This document shows, piece after piece, positions 18,040-26,321 of a stretch of 64,000 bases of DNA. The first letter of the stretch is position 1; every line of letters starts with the position of its first letter. The stretch lies in the NCBI GenBank assembly GCA_965219015.1, contig CBDCNH010000011.1, positions 62,001 through 126,000 of the forward strand, given 5' to 3'. Below the pieces are notes generated by a model. It worked only from the letters and a program-made list of their open reading frames with translations. It did no database searches and was not told the DNA's origin. Position numbers and translations under genes: made by a program. The stretch comes from CBDCNH01 sp965219015. GTDB lineage: Bacteria; Pseudomonadota; Alphaproteobacteria; Rhodobacterales; Rhodobacteraceae.

Positions 18040-19416
18040 ATGGATCAGGCGACCGAAGGCTGGCGGAAGTCGGGCTGGCGCGGCAAGCCGCGGGTGCAGA
18101 TGCCCGATTACGCCGACGCGGCCGCCCTCGCCGCGGTCGAGGCGCAGCTTGCGAAGTACCCGCCGCTGGTCTTCGCGGGCGAGGCGAGGAACCTGCGCCG
18201 CGCTCTCGCCGAGGTCGCCGACGGCCGCGCGTTCCTCCTGCAGGGCGGCGACTGCGCCGAGAGCTTCGCCGAATTCTCCGCCGACGCCATCCGCGACACC
18301 TTCAAGGTGATGCTGCAGATGGCGGTCGTGCTGACCTTCGGCGCCAAGGTGCCGGTGGTGAAGGTCGGCCGGATGGCGGGCCAGTTCGCCAAGCCGCGCT
18401 CGTCGGGGATGGAGACGCAAGGCGGCGTCACGCTGCCGTCCTACCGCGGCGACATCGTCAACGGCTTCGACTTCACCGCCGAGGCCCGGACGCCCGACCC
18501 TGCGCGGATGCTGCAGGCCTACACGCAGGCCGCGGCGACGCTGAACCTCCTCCGCGCGTTCTCGACGGGGGGCTTCGCCGACATCCACCGCGTCCATGCC
18601 TGGACGCTCGGCTTCGCGGGCGGCGACAAGGCCGAGCGCTACCGCGCGCTCTCGGACCGCATCTCGGACGCGCTCGACTTCATGACGGCGGCCGGCGTCA
18701 ACGCGGACACCTCGCACGCGCTCGGCACGGTCGACTTCTACACCAGCCACGAGGCGCTGCTCCTCGAGTACGAGGAGGCGCTCGCGCGGATCGACAGCAC
18801 CTCGGGCCAGCCCGTCGCGGGCTCGGGGCACATGATCTGGATCGGGGACCGCACGCGCGACCCCGAGGGCGCGCATGTCGAGTTCGCGCGCGGCGTGCTG
18901 AACCCGATCGGGCTCAAGTGCGGCCCCTCGATGACCGCGGACGACCTCCGCCGCCTCTGCGCCCGGCTCAACCCCGCCAACGAGGCGGGGCGGCTCACGC
19001 TCATCACGCGGTTCGGCGCGGGGCATGTGGGCGAGCACCTGCCGCGGCTCGTCCGCGCGGTGGCGGGCGAGGGCATCCGCGTGGCCTGGGTCTGCGACCC
19101 GATGCACGGCAACACGATCAAGTCCGTCTCGGGCTACAAGACGCGCACCTTCGACGCGGTGCTGCGCGAGGTCCGCGAGGCCTTCGCGGTCCATGCGGCG
19201 GAGGGCTCGATCCCGGGCGGCGTGCACTTCGAGATGACGGGCCGCGACGTGACCGAATGCACCGGCGGCGTGCGCGCCGTGACGGACGAGGATCTCTCGG
19301 CGCGCTACCATACCGCCTGCGACCCGCGCCTCAACGCGAGCCAGGCGCTCGAGCTTGCGTTCCTCGTGGCGGAGGAGCTCTCCGCCCGCCGCGAGGGCCA
19401 GCGCGCGGTGATGTGA
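18040..19416 (+). CDS. 3-deoxy-7-phosphoheptulonate synthase, class II
   Basis: A 458-residue plant/actinobacterial-type DAHP synthase, the first enzyme of the shikimate pathway (phosphoenolpyruvate plus erythrose 4-phosphate). Conserved blocks: FLLQGGDCAESFAEF (metal cysteine), VVKVGRMAGQFAKPRS, GFADIHRVHAW, TSHEALLLEYEEAL, GPSMTADDLRRLC, WVCDPMHGNT and GVHFEMTGRDVTECTGG. Length matches the family. A GGAGGG ribosome site precedes the ATG. Its 3' end overlaps the convergent gene at 19331 by 86 bases. Confidence 0.97.
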   Translation: MDQATEGWRKSGWRGKPRVQMPDYADAAALAAVEAQLAKYPPLVFAGEARNLRRALAEVADGRAFLLQGGDCAESFAEFSADAIRDTFKVMLQMAVVLTFGAKVPVVKVGRMAGQFAKPRSSGMETQGGVTLPSYRGDIVNGFDFTAEARTPDPARMLQAYTQAAATLNLLRAFSTGGFADIHRVHAWTLGFAGGDKAERYRALSDRISDALDFMTAAGVNADTSHALGTVDFYTSHEALLLEYEEALARIDSTSGQPVAGSGHMIWIGDRTRDPEGAHVEFARGVLNPIGLKCGPSMTADDLRRLCARLNPANEAGRLTLITRFGAGHVGEHLPRLVRAVAGEGIRVAWVCDPMHGNTIKSVSGYKTRTFDAVLREVREAFAVHAAEGSIPGGVHFEMTGRDVTECTGGVRAVTDEDLSARYHTACDPRLNASQALELAFLVAEELSARREGQRAVM

Positions 19417-19705
19417 GGCGCGCCCGGGCGGTCGCCGCGTCCTCGGAGACGGGCAGCGGCAGCTCGTGCTCGAGGAGCGTAACCTCGTCGTCGGCGAAGT
19501 GCGACCGCAACGCGCGGCGAAGCCGGTCGAGGACATCGTAGCCCGGCGCGCCGCGCCCGAACTCGGTGCAGACGAGGTCCGCTTGCCGGCAGAGCACCCC
19601 GAGGCCGTCGCCTTGCACGAGGATGCCCGGAAAGTCGTGGCTTGAATGCCGCATCACTGCCGCGTCGGACCGGTCGGACAGGATCTCGGCGGTCGTGCGC
19701 CGCAC
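19331..19705 (-). CDS. DUF6959-like small hypothetical protein
   Basis: A 124-residue protein. TAEILSDRSDAAVMRH then FPGILVQGDGLGVL and LVCTEFGRG recall the short alphaproteobacterial proteins built around an 'RxFPGvvxQGDsL' motif (DUF6959). It starts with GTG 19705, with GGAG just upstream. The last ~40 residues are arginine/proline-rich and lie antisense to the DAHP synthase 3' end, suggesting loss of an earlier stop. Function unknown. Confidence 0.5.
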   Translation of the reverse strand: MRRTTAEILSDRSDAAVMRHSSHDFPGILVQGDGLGVLCRQADLVCTEFGRGAPGYDVLDRLRRALRSHFADDEVTLLEHELPLPVSEDAATARARLTSPRAGPRGGRRAPPPRGTQARAPGSR

Positions 19706-19753
19706 CGACGCCTCCGGTCCCTGGGTCGGACCGGCGCGCCGCGGCCGCGAAAG

Positions 19754-20431
19754 CTACTCCGACTTCACGAGCCGCAGCGCCGGGCGGTCGGTACGGGCGG
19801 GACGCGGGGCGGCGGCGAAGGCGGCGGTGTCCTCGGCGAAGCCCGCCGACACCGGCGCCTCGGCGGCGCGCGCCTCGCGGCCCGGCTGGTCGAGCCGGCT
19901 GATCCGCATGTCGTCGACGAGGAAGCGCCGGGGGGCGCGCCCGATGGTGCCGTCGGTGGCGAAGCAGCCGAGCGCACGGCTGATCTCGCCGTTGTCGGCC
20001 CTGAGCGGCAACAGCAGCATCCGCGCCTCGAGGGCGGGCTTGCCGAGCCCCGGTTCGGCGGTCAGCGCGATCTCGGCCGAGCGCGGCACGTCGAACACGC
20101 CCTCGAGGAGCGAGCCCAGATCCTCGCGCGCGGCGGGGGCGAAGAGCGCCGAGAGCGGCATGCCCCGAACCTCCATCCCCATCACGTCGTTGAGGTGCAT
20201 GCCCGCGATGCGGAACCGCGCGACGCCCGGCGCGATGCGCTCCAGAACGAACGCCTGCTCGAGCGCCCGCTCGATGCCGCGCGGATCGACCTCGGAGCGC
20301 TGCGGCACGATGCGGCCGGCGCGGAGCCCTTCCCAGTAGGCGCGAACCTCGCCGATGGCGGGAAAGCGCGCCGCGGCGCGGCTGTCGGTCAACGGGATCA
20401 CCCGGCTGCCGTCGAAGGGATCGTGTGGCAT
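19754..20431 (-). CDS. PAS domain-containing regulatory protein
   Basis: A 225-residue soluble protein whose first ~150 residues fit the alphaproteobacterial PAS_5-type domain: AYWEGLRAGRIVPQRSEVDP, VLERIAPGVARFRIAG, HLNDVMGMEVRGMPLSALF, then AEPGLGKPALEARMLLLPLR. The C-terminus is alanine-rich and probably disordered. No output domain is present, so it is a single-PAS protein of the kind common in Rhodobacteraceae. ATG 20431 is the start that keeps the domain whole; a CtrA-like box lies about 85 bp upstream. Confidence 0.82.
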   Translation of the reverse strand: MPHDPFDGSRVIPLTDSRAAARFPAIGEVRAYWEGLRAGRIVPQRSEVDPRGIERALEQAFVLERIAPGVARFRIAGMHLNDVMGMEVRGMPLSALFAPAAREDLGSLLEGVFDVPRSAEIALTAEPGLGKPALEARMLLLPLRADNGEISRALGCFATDGTIGRAPRRFLVDDMRISRLDQPGREARAAEAPVSAGFAEDTAAFAAAPRPARTDRPALRLVKSE

Positions 20432-20816
20432 CGTCTGGTCTCCGGACACCGTGAACGGGCGCCCCTCGAGGGCGCCGCTCCGGCAAGCTTTCATTAAGGA
20501 TATCGTCGCAAGTGTTACTGAAGCCTTAATACCCCGAATGCGAGGCAAAGTGTCCCGCATTCTGCGCTCGTGGTTAACCTCTCGGCTTGGCCTTTCCGTC
20601 GGCCGACACCTGCCGCTACCGACTCGCGCGGTTTGGCGCCAAGCGCAACCCCAGGGCGAAGGAAAAACTTGCTTCACGGAGTTCGACTGTCCGCGTCGTG
20701 CCGGACCGGGCGACGCTCTTCAACCCGGGATTGTGCGCCGAAGCCGGCCGACGGGGTGCCGGCGCGCCCGACGCCCGTTGTGGCCCGCCCGGAAAAGATG
20801 CGAGACTGCCCCCGTG
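20432..20816. other. 385-bp intergenic region upstream of the PAS gene and gmk
   Basis: No gene is seen. The left half is AT-richer than its surroundings (TTTCATTAAGGATATCG near 20490; CCTTAATACC near 20525; GGTTAACC near 20575) and probably contains the promoter of the PAS gene (minus) and possibly that of gmk (plus). Confidence 0.6.
20514..20529 (-). promoter_or_regulatory. CtrA-like binding site
   Basis: On the minus strand the site reads TTAA, 7 bases, GTAAC. The CtrA consensus is TTAA-N7-TTAAC, so there is one mismatch. It lies 83-98 bp upstream of the PAS gene start. CtrA motifs of this kind control motility and signalling genes in Rhodobacterales; binding is inferred. Confidence 0.45.
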
Positions 20817-21513
<697 letters not shown>

Positions 21514-21517
<4 letters not shown>

Positions 21518-22038
21518 CCATCTTCACCCTCGAAGGCATCGCCCCGGTGCTCGACCCCGACACCTGGATCGCGCCCGACGCGGTGCTCGCAGGCCGCGTC
21601 GTGCTCGCCGCGGGAGCCTCGGTGTGGTTCGGCGCGGTGCTGCGCGGCGACATCGAGGAGATCGCGTTGGGCGCGGGCTCCAACGTTCAGGATCGCGCGG
21701 TCCTCCATACCGACCTCGGGTTCCCGCTCGACATCGGCGCCGACTGCACCGTCGGCCACGGCGCGATCCTGCACGGCTGCACGATCGGCGACGGCAGCCT
21801 CATCGGCATGGGGGCCACGGTGCTCAACGGCGCGCGGATCGGGCGGCACTGTCTGATCGGCGCGGGGGCGCTCGTGACCGAGGGCACCGAGATCCCCGAC
21901 GGCCATCTCGCGGTGGGGATGCCGGCGCGGGTCGCGCGGCCGCTCCGCGACGACGAGATCGCCGGGCTCGGGGCGAGCGCCGAGCGCTACCGGATCAACA
22001 TGCGGCGCTTCCGCGACCACCTGAAGCCGGTCTACTGA
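21514..22038 (+). CDS. Gamma-carbonic anhydrase-like hexapeptide-repeat protein
   Basis: A 174-residue left-handed beta-helix protein. Hexapeptide blocks such as VWFGAVLRGDIEEIALG, NVQDRAVLHTD, TVGHGAILHGCTIGDGSLIG and GMGATVLNGARIG place it in the YrdA/gamma-CA family; the three His metal ligands (one in VLHTD, two in GHGAILHG) are kept. Enzymatic activity in this subgroup is often unproven. The start is GTG 21514 with a strong AGGAGGA at 21504-21510. Confidence 0.9.
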
Positions 22039-22077
22039 GGCTTGCGGGGGCGAGGGGGCTCTGGCAGTCATGGCGCG

Positions 22078-23250
22078 ATGACGCATGAGCCCGACCCCCG
22101 CCGCGCGCCCTGGCCGCCGAGTGCCAGCCGGCCCGTGGCGACGCCGCTGCAGCCCTCGGTCGTCTACGCCTCCGCCACGCCCGACATGCTCGACGCGCAG
22201 TACGAGGGCCGGACGCCGGGCTACACCTACGCCCGCGAGCGGCACCCGAACGCGGAGGTGCTGGCGGGGCTGATCGACGGGCTCGAGGGGGCGACAGGCG
22301 GCATCGTCACGGGCTCGGGCATGGCCGCGGTCACGGCGGTGCTCGTGGGGCTCCTGTCGGCGGGCGACCACATGATCGGCGGCGACCAGCTCTACGGCCA
22401 GTCGCTGAAGCTGATGGCGCGCGACCTGCCGCGCTGGGGCATCGCCGCCACGCTCGCGGACCCGACCGACGCCGCCGCCATCGAGGCCGCGGTGCGCCCC
22501 GAGACGCGGCTCGTGCTCGTCGAGGTGGTCTCGAACCCGACGCTGCGCGTGGCCGACCTCGACGGCATCGCCGCGGTCTGCCGCCGGCACGGGCTCATCC
22601 TCGCGGTCGACGCGACCTTCACCACGCCGCGCGCGCTCCGCGTCCTGGAGCACGGCGCCGACGTGGTGATCCATTCGGTGACGAAGCTCCTCGCGGGCCA
22701 TTCGGACGCGACGCTCGGCTACGTCGCCGCGAAGGACGCGGGCCGGCGCGAGCTCGTCCGCAACATGGTGGTGACGCTGGGCCTCACGCCGAGCCCGTTC
22801 GACTGCTGGCTCGCCGAGCGCGGCGTCTACACCTTTCCGCTGCGCTACGACCGCGCCGAGGCGACGGCGGCGGCGGTCGCGGACCGGCTGGCGGGCCTGC
22901 CGGGCGTGGCGCGCGTGCTCTATCCCGGCCGGCGCGACCACCCCGACCACAACCGCGCGGCGGCGCTCCTCGGGGCGCGGGGCGGCAACATGCTGAGCTT
23001 CGAGCTCACCGGCGGCCGCGCGGCCGCGAACGCCTTCACCGCGGCGGCGCCGCTCGCCTTTGCGCCCACGCTCGGCGACGTGGCGACGACGGTGTCGCAT
23101 CCGGCGTCGTCGTCGCACCGAAGCCTCACGCCCGAGGCGCGCGCGGCGCTCGGCATCTCGGAGGGGTTCTTCCGGCTCTCGGTCGGCGTCGAGGACGCGG
23201 GCTGGCTCGGGTCGGCGCTCGAGGCGGGCGTCGCGGCCGCGCGGGGCTGA
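22078..23250 (+). CDS. Cys/Met-metabolism PLP enzyme (trans-sulfuration family)
   Basis: A 390-residue enzyme with PLP lysine in VIHSVTKLLAGHSDATLGY (about residue 205) and the usual GYTYARERHPNAEVL, GSGMAAVTAVLVGLL, DNTF-like VDATFTTPRALRVLEHGAD and TVSHPASSSHR segments. Members include cystathionine gamma-synthase, cystathionine lyases and methionine gamma-lyase, which cannot be told apart here. Note DATF instead of the common DNTF. ATG 22078 keeps the N-terminal PLQPSVVYAS intact. Confidence 0.87.
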   Translation: MTHEPDPRRAPWPPSASRPVATPLQPSVVYASATPDMLDAQYEGRTPGYTYARERHPNAEVLAGLIDGLEGATGGIVTGSGMAAVTAVLVGLLSAGDHMIGGDQLYGQSLKLMARDLPRWGIAATLADPTDAAAIEAAVRPETRLVLVEVVSNPTLRVADLDGIAAVCRRHGLILAVDATFTTPRALRVLEHGADVVIHSVTKLLAGHSDATLGYVAAKDAGRRELVRNMVVTLGLTPSPFDCWLAERGVYTFPLRYDRAEATAAAVADRLAGLPGVARVLYPGRRDHPDHNRAAALLGARGGNMLSFELTGGRAAANAFTAAAPLAFAPTLGDVATTVSHPASSSHRSLTPEARAALGISEGFFRLSVGVEDAGWLGSALEAGVAAARG

Positions 23251-23314
23251 TCGGGGAACGCATTGGCGGCGGGGCGGCTGGCGTCAGGGGCGCGGTGATC
23301 CTGCCGAGACGGGC

Positions 23315-23362
23315 GCGCGGGAGCGGTCAGGCGCGGGAGCGGTCAGGCGCGGGAGCGGTCAG
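23315..23362. repeat. Three tandem copies of a 16-bp repeat
   Basis: GCGCGGGAGCGGTCAG occurs three times without spacers at 23315-23330, 23331-23346 and 23347-23362. The second and third copies encode the last residues of the minus-strand gene at 23327 (APAPDRSRA), so that C-terminus is variable by slippage. Confidence 0.9.
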
Positions 23363-23734
23363 GCGGGGCAGCTCGAGGAGACAAAATTCCATGCCCGGGC
23401 AGTGCGCCCGGACCTCGGCCGTCACGACATGCGGGTCGGGCAGGGCGGGCACGACGGCGCAGAGCGTGCCCTCGAAGCGGTTCGTGGCCAGCCATTGCGC
23501 GGTGTCGAGGATGTCGCGATGCGGGCCGACGAGGGGCGCCAGCACCCAGTCCGGCCGGACGCGCGCGAGAAGGTCGCTGTCGAGCCCGCCCGATTGCGAG
23601 ATGACCACGCTGAAGCTGCCGCCGAACACGGCGAGCGCGCTCACCGCATACGGCGCGTCGATGACGAGGACGGTGCGATCGCGGCTTGGCGGCGCGGCGC
23701 CGGACGGGACGGGAGGCGACTTCGTCTTGAACAT
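23327..23734 (-). CDS. Hypothetical protein with receiver-like sequence
   Basis: A 135-residue protein beginning FKTKSPPVPSG. The core VLVIDAPYAVSALAVFGGSF, then DLLARVRPDWVLAPLVGP, LCAVVPALPDPHVVTAEV and FCLLELPR alternates beta strands and helices much like a small Rossmann or receiver domain, but the phosphoacceptor Asp is not placed convincingly. It may be a Rhodobacteraceae-specific response-regulator-like protein. Its stop lies in a tandem repeat. No operon partner. Confidence 0.55.
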   Translation of the reverse strand: MFKTKSPPVPSGAAPPSRDRTVLVIDAPYAVSALAVFGGSFSVVISQSGGLDSDLLARVRPDWVLAPLVGPHRDILDTAQWLATNRFEGTLCAVVPALPDPHVVTAEVRAHCPGMEFCLLELPRLTAPAPDRSRA

Positions 23735-23936
23735 GACTGACCCACGTGGCGCCCTCCGTACCCGGACGCTATGAAAAACTCGAGAGCGGCGTCTCGGCGA
23801 AGTACCGTGCATTCGTGACGAAACGGTTCATTCGGAAGCAGAGTGTCGAAAGTGGACGAGAGAAAACGAAGTGACGAACGCGAGGCGACCAAAGTGAACC
23901 GGTGGACGTGAACTGGCATATAGAAGCGATCGGCTG

Positions 23937-23952
23937 GATTTCGCGCGAAATC
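23937..23952. promoter_or_regulatory. Perfect 16-bp palindrome upstream of phoR
   Basis: GATTTCGC followed by GCGAAATC, in an AT-richer 277-bp gap between the minus-strand gene at 23327 and phoR. A dimeric regulator site is likely; which protein binds is unknown. Confidence 0.5.
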
Positions 23953-24011
23953 GCACACAACGACAGGATGTCGCAAGCGTATGCAGTCAATTTGCCGCAA
24001 CGTCGCGCCGT

Positions 24012-25094
24012 GTGGCAAGCGCTTTTGGCGCGCCGGTGAACCCTGACGTCGTCGGCTCGGTCCTCGGCGGGATCCCGCTGCCACTCGTGCTCGTGGGGCA
24101 GGACGAACGCGTCGCGCGCGTCAACGCGGCCGCGGCGGCATTGTTCGGGCAGGGGCTCGAGGGGCGGCATTATGTCACGGTGCTGCGCCAGCCGGCGGTC
24201 CTCGACTGCGTGGAGGGCACGCTCCGGCACCGGCATGGTGCCACCGCGCGCTACGTCGTCGCCGGGGTGGCGCGCGAGACGGTGTACCGCGTCACGACCT
24301 CGGCCGTGCTTGGCGCGCCCGACGGCGCGGAGCCGGGCGCGGCCGGCGTCCTCGTGGTCTTCGAGGACATCACGGAGTTCGAGCACGTCAGCCAGATGCG
24401 CCGCGACTTCGTGGCCAACGTCAGCCACGAGCTTCGCACGCCGCTGACAGCGCTCCTCGGCTTCATCGAGACGCTGCGCGGGGCGGCGCGCGACGACGCC
24501 GCCGCGCGCGAGCGCTTCCTCGGCATCATGGAGCGCGAGGCCGAGCGCATGAACCGGCTCGTGCGCGACCTGCTGTCGCTGAGCCGCGTCGAGGCCGACG
24601 AGCGCGTCCGCCCGACCGAGCGCACCGACGTGGCAGCGCTGGTGCGCTCCTCGGTGGCGGCGCTGCGCCCGCTCGCGCAGACGCAGGGCGTCGAGATCGA
24701 GATCACCGGCGCGGAGGCGGCGCTGATGGTGCGCGCCGACCCCGACCAGCTCGTGCAGGTGTTCCACAACCTCATCGAGAACGCGGTCAAGTACGGCGGC
24801 GCGGGGAAGCGGGTGACGGTGGCGGTCGGCCGCGACGCGCGCGACCTGTCGCTCCGGGCGCCCGTGGTGCGCGTCGACGTGATCGACCGCGGCGAGGGCA
24901 TCGCCGCCGAGCACATCCCGCGGCTCACCGAGCGCTTCTACCGCGTCGACGGCCACCGCAGCCGCGAGAAGGGCGGCACCGGGCTCGGGCTCGCCATCGT
25001 CAAGCACATCGTCAACCGCCACCGCGGGCGCTTCCGCATCGACAGCGAGCGCGGCCGCGGCAGCCGGTTCTCGGTGTTCCTGCCCGAGACATGA
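24012..25094 (+). CDS. phoR: Phosphate regulon sensor histidine kinase PhoR
   Basis: A 360-residue kinase. A PAS domain occupies about residues 10-125 (PLPLVLVGQDERVARVNAAA; GVLVVFEDITEFE). The HisKA helix carries H139 in FVANVSHELRTPLTALLGF. HATPase_c motifs are FHNLIENAVKYG (N box), DRGEGIAAEHIPRLTERFYR and KGGTGLGLAIVKHI. Unlike enterobacterial PhoR, no membrane segment is visible, so it may be held at the Pst complex by other proteins. GTG 24012 or in-frame GTG 24036 may be the start. It heads the Pho block. Confidence 0.92.
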   Translation: MASAFGAPVNPDVVGSVLGGIPLPLVLVGQDERVARVNAAAAALFGQGLEGRHYVTVLRQPAVLDCVEGTLRHRHGATARYVVAGVARETVYRVTTSAVLGAPDGAEPGAAGVLVVFEDITEFEHVSQMRRDFVANVSHELRTPLTALLGFIETLRGAARDDAAARERFLGIMEREAERMNRLVRDLLSLSRVEADERVRPTERTDVAALVRSSVAALRPLAQTQGVEIEITGAEAALMVRADPDQLVQVFHNLIENAVKYGGAGKRVTVAVGRDARDLSLRAPVVRVDVIDRGEGIAAEHIPRLTERFYRVDGHRSREKGGTGLGLAIVKHIVNRHRGRFRIDSERGRGSRFSVFLPET

Positions 25095-25105
25095 CACTTT
25101 GTTAA

Positions 25106-25134
25106 CCGTCATCAAACCGTTACCGGACTGTCGC
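25106..25134 (+). promoter_or_regulatory. Pho box with three direct repeats
   Basis: Three heptamers CCGTCAT (25106-25112), CCGTTAC (25117-25123) and CTGTCGC (25128-25134) are spaced by exactly 4 bases, giving the 11-bp period of PhoB sites (CTGTCAT consensus). They lie 78 bp upstream of pstS and 12 bp after phoR. Phosphate-starvation control of pstS onward is strongly suggested. Confidence 0.85.
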
Positions 25135-25211
25135 AAAAGCGACGCGACGCGCGCTTAGAGACGGCGCGAGGCTGCCTCCCGGCGGCCCGCTGTTCCAAAC
25201 GGGAGACCTCC

Positions 25212-26237
25212 ATGCCGATGATGAAACTCACCGCCTCCGCGCTCGCGATCGCCGCGGTCTCAACGACCGCCGCCGCGGCGCGCGACCAGATCCAGATCGC
25301 CGGCTCCTCGACCGTGCTGCCCTACGCGACCATTGTCGCCGAAGCCTTCGGCGAGAACACCGACTTCCCGACGCCGGTCGTCGAGTCGGGCGGCTCGGGC
25401 GCCGGGCTGAAGAAGTTCTGCGAGGGCGTCGGCGAGAACACCATCGACATCGCCAACGCCTCGCGTCCCATCTCGGACAGCGAGATCGAGACCTGCAAGG
25501 CCAATGGCGTGACCGACATCATGCAGGTCCGCATCGGCTACGACGGCATCGTGTTCGCCTCCGACATCAAGGGCCCGTCGTTCCAGTTCAAGACCTCGGA
25601 CCTCTACATGGCGCTCGCCAAGAACGTGATCGTCGACGGCAAGCTGGTGCCGAACCCCAACACCAACTGGAATGAAGTCCGCTCCGACCTGGCCGACCAG
25701 GAGATCCAGACCTTCGTGCCCGGCACCAAGCACGGCACGCGCGAGGTCTTCGAGGTCAAGGTGATCGAAGCCGGCTGCGAGGAGGCGGGCGCCCAGGCCG
25801 CGCTCGAGGGCATGGGGATGGACGAGGACGCCGTCGCCAAGGCCTGCACCGAGCTGCGCGACGACGGGCGCGCGGTCGACATCGATGGCGACTACACCGA
25901 GACGCTCTCGCGCATCGCGTCGGACAAGAACGGCATCGGCGTGTTCGGCCTGTCGTTCTACGAGAACAACACCGCCACGCTGCAGGTTGCGACGATGGAG
26001 GGCGTCACGCCCTCGACCGAGACCATCGCCGAGGGCCAGTATCCCGTGTCGCGGCCGCTCTACTTCTACGTCAAGAAGGCGCATATCGGCGTCGTCCCGG
26101 GGCTTAAGGACTATGCCGACTTCTTCGTCTCGGATGCCGTCGCGGGGCCGGACGGGCCGCTCGCGCAGTACGGCCTCGTCGCCGACCCCGAGCTCTCGGC
26201 GACGCAAGAGGCGGTCGACGCCGAAAACACCATGTGA
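25212..26237 (+). CDS. pstS: Phosphate ABC transporter substrate-binding protein PstS
   Basis: A 341-residue periplasmic phosphate-binding protein. A signal peptide ends at STTAAAARD; the mature start QIQIAGSSTVLPYATIVAEAF carries the phosphate-binding SST loop, followed by VVESGGSGAGLKKFC and DIANASRPI, then GTKHGTREVFEVKV. Length fits the alphaproteobacterial form. A GGGAGACC ribosome site precedes the ATG. It is the first Pst gene behind the Pho box. Confidence 0.96.
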   Translation: MPMMKLTASALAIAAVSTTAAAARDQIQIAGSSTVLPYATIVAEAFGENTDFPTPVVESGGSGAGLKKFCEGVGENTIDIANASRPISDSEIETCKANGVTDIMQVRIGYDGIVFASDIKGPSFQFKTSDLYMALAKNVIVDGKLVPNPNTNWNEVRSDLADQEIQTFVPGTKHGTREVFEVKVIEAGCEEAGAQAALEGMGMDEDAVAKACTELRDDGRAVDIDGDYTETLSRIASDKNGIGVFGLSFYENNTATLQVATMEGVTPSTETIAEGQYPVSRPLYFYVKKAHIGVVPGLKDYADFFVSDAVAGPDGPLAQYGLVADPELSATQEAVDAENTM

Positions 26238-26321
26238 CCCGCGTGGGGCGGCGTCTCTGCGCCGCCCCGCCCGGCCAGCCAACCGGCGCGCGGCTGCCGC
26301 GCGCGCATCGACGGAGTGCCG

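Noticed and set aside
23315..23362. Possible CRISPR repeats
   Set aside because: The 16-bp units are directly adjacent with no spacers and encode the end of a protein.
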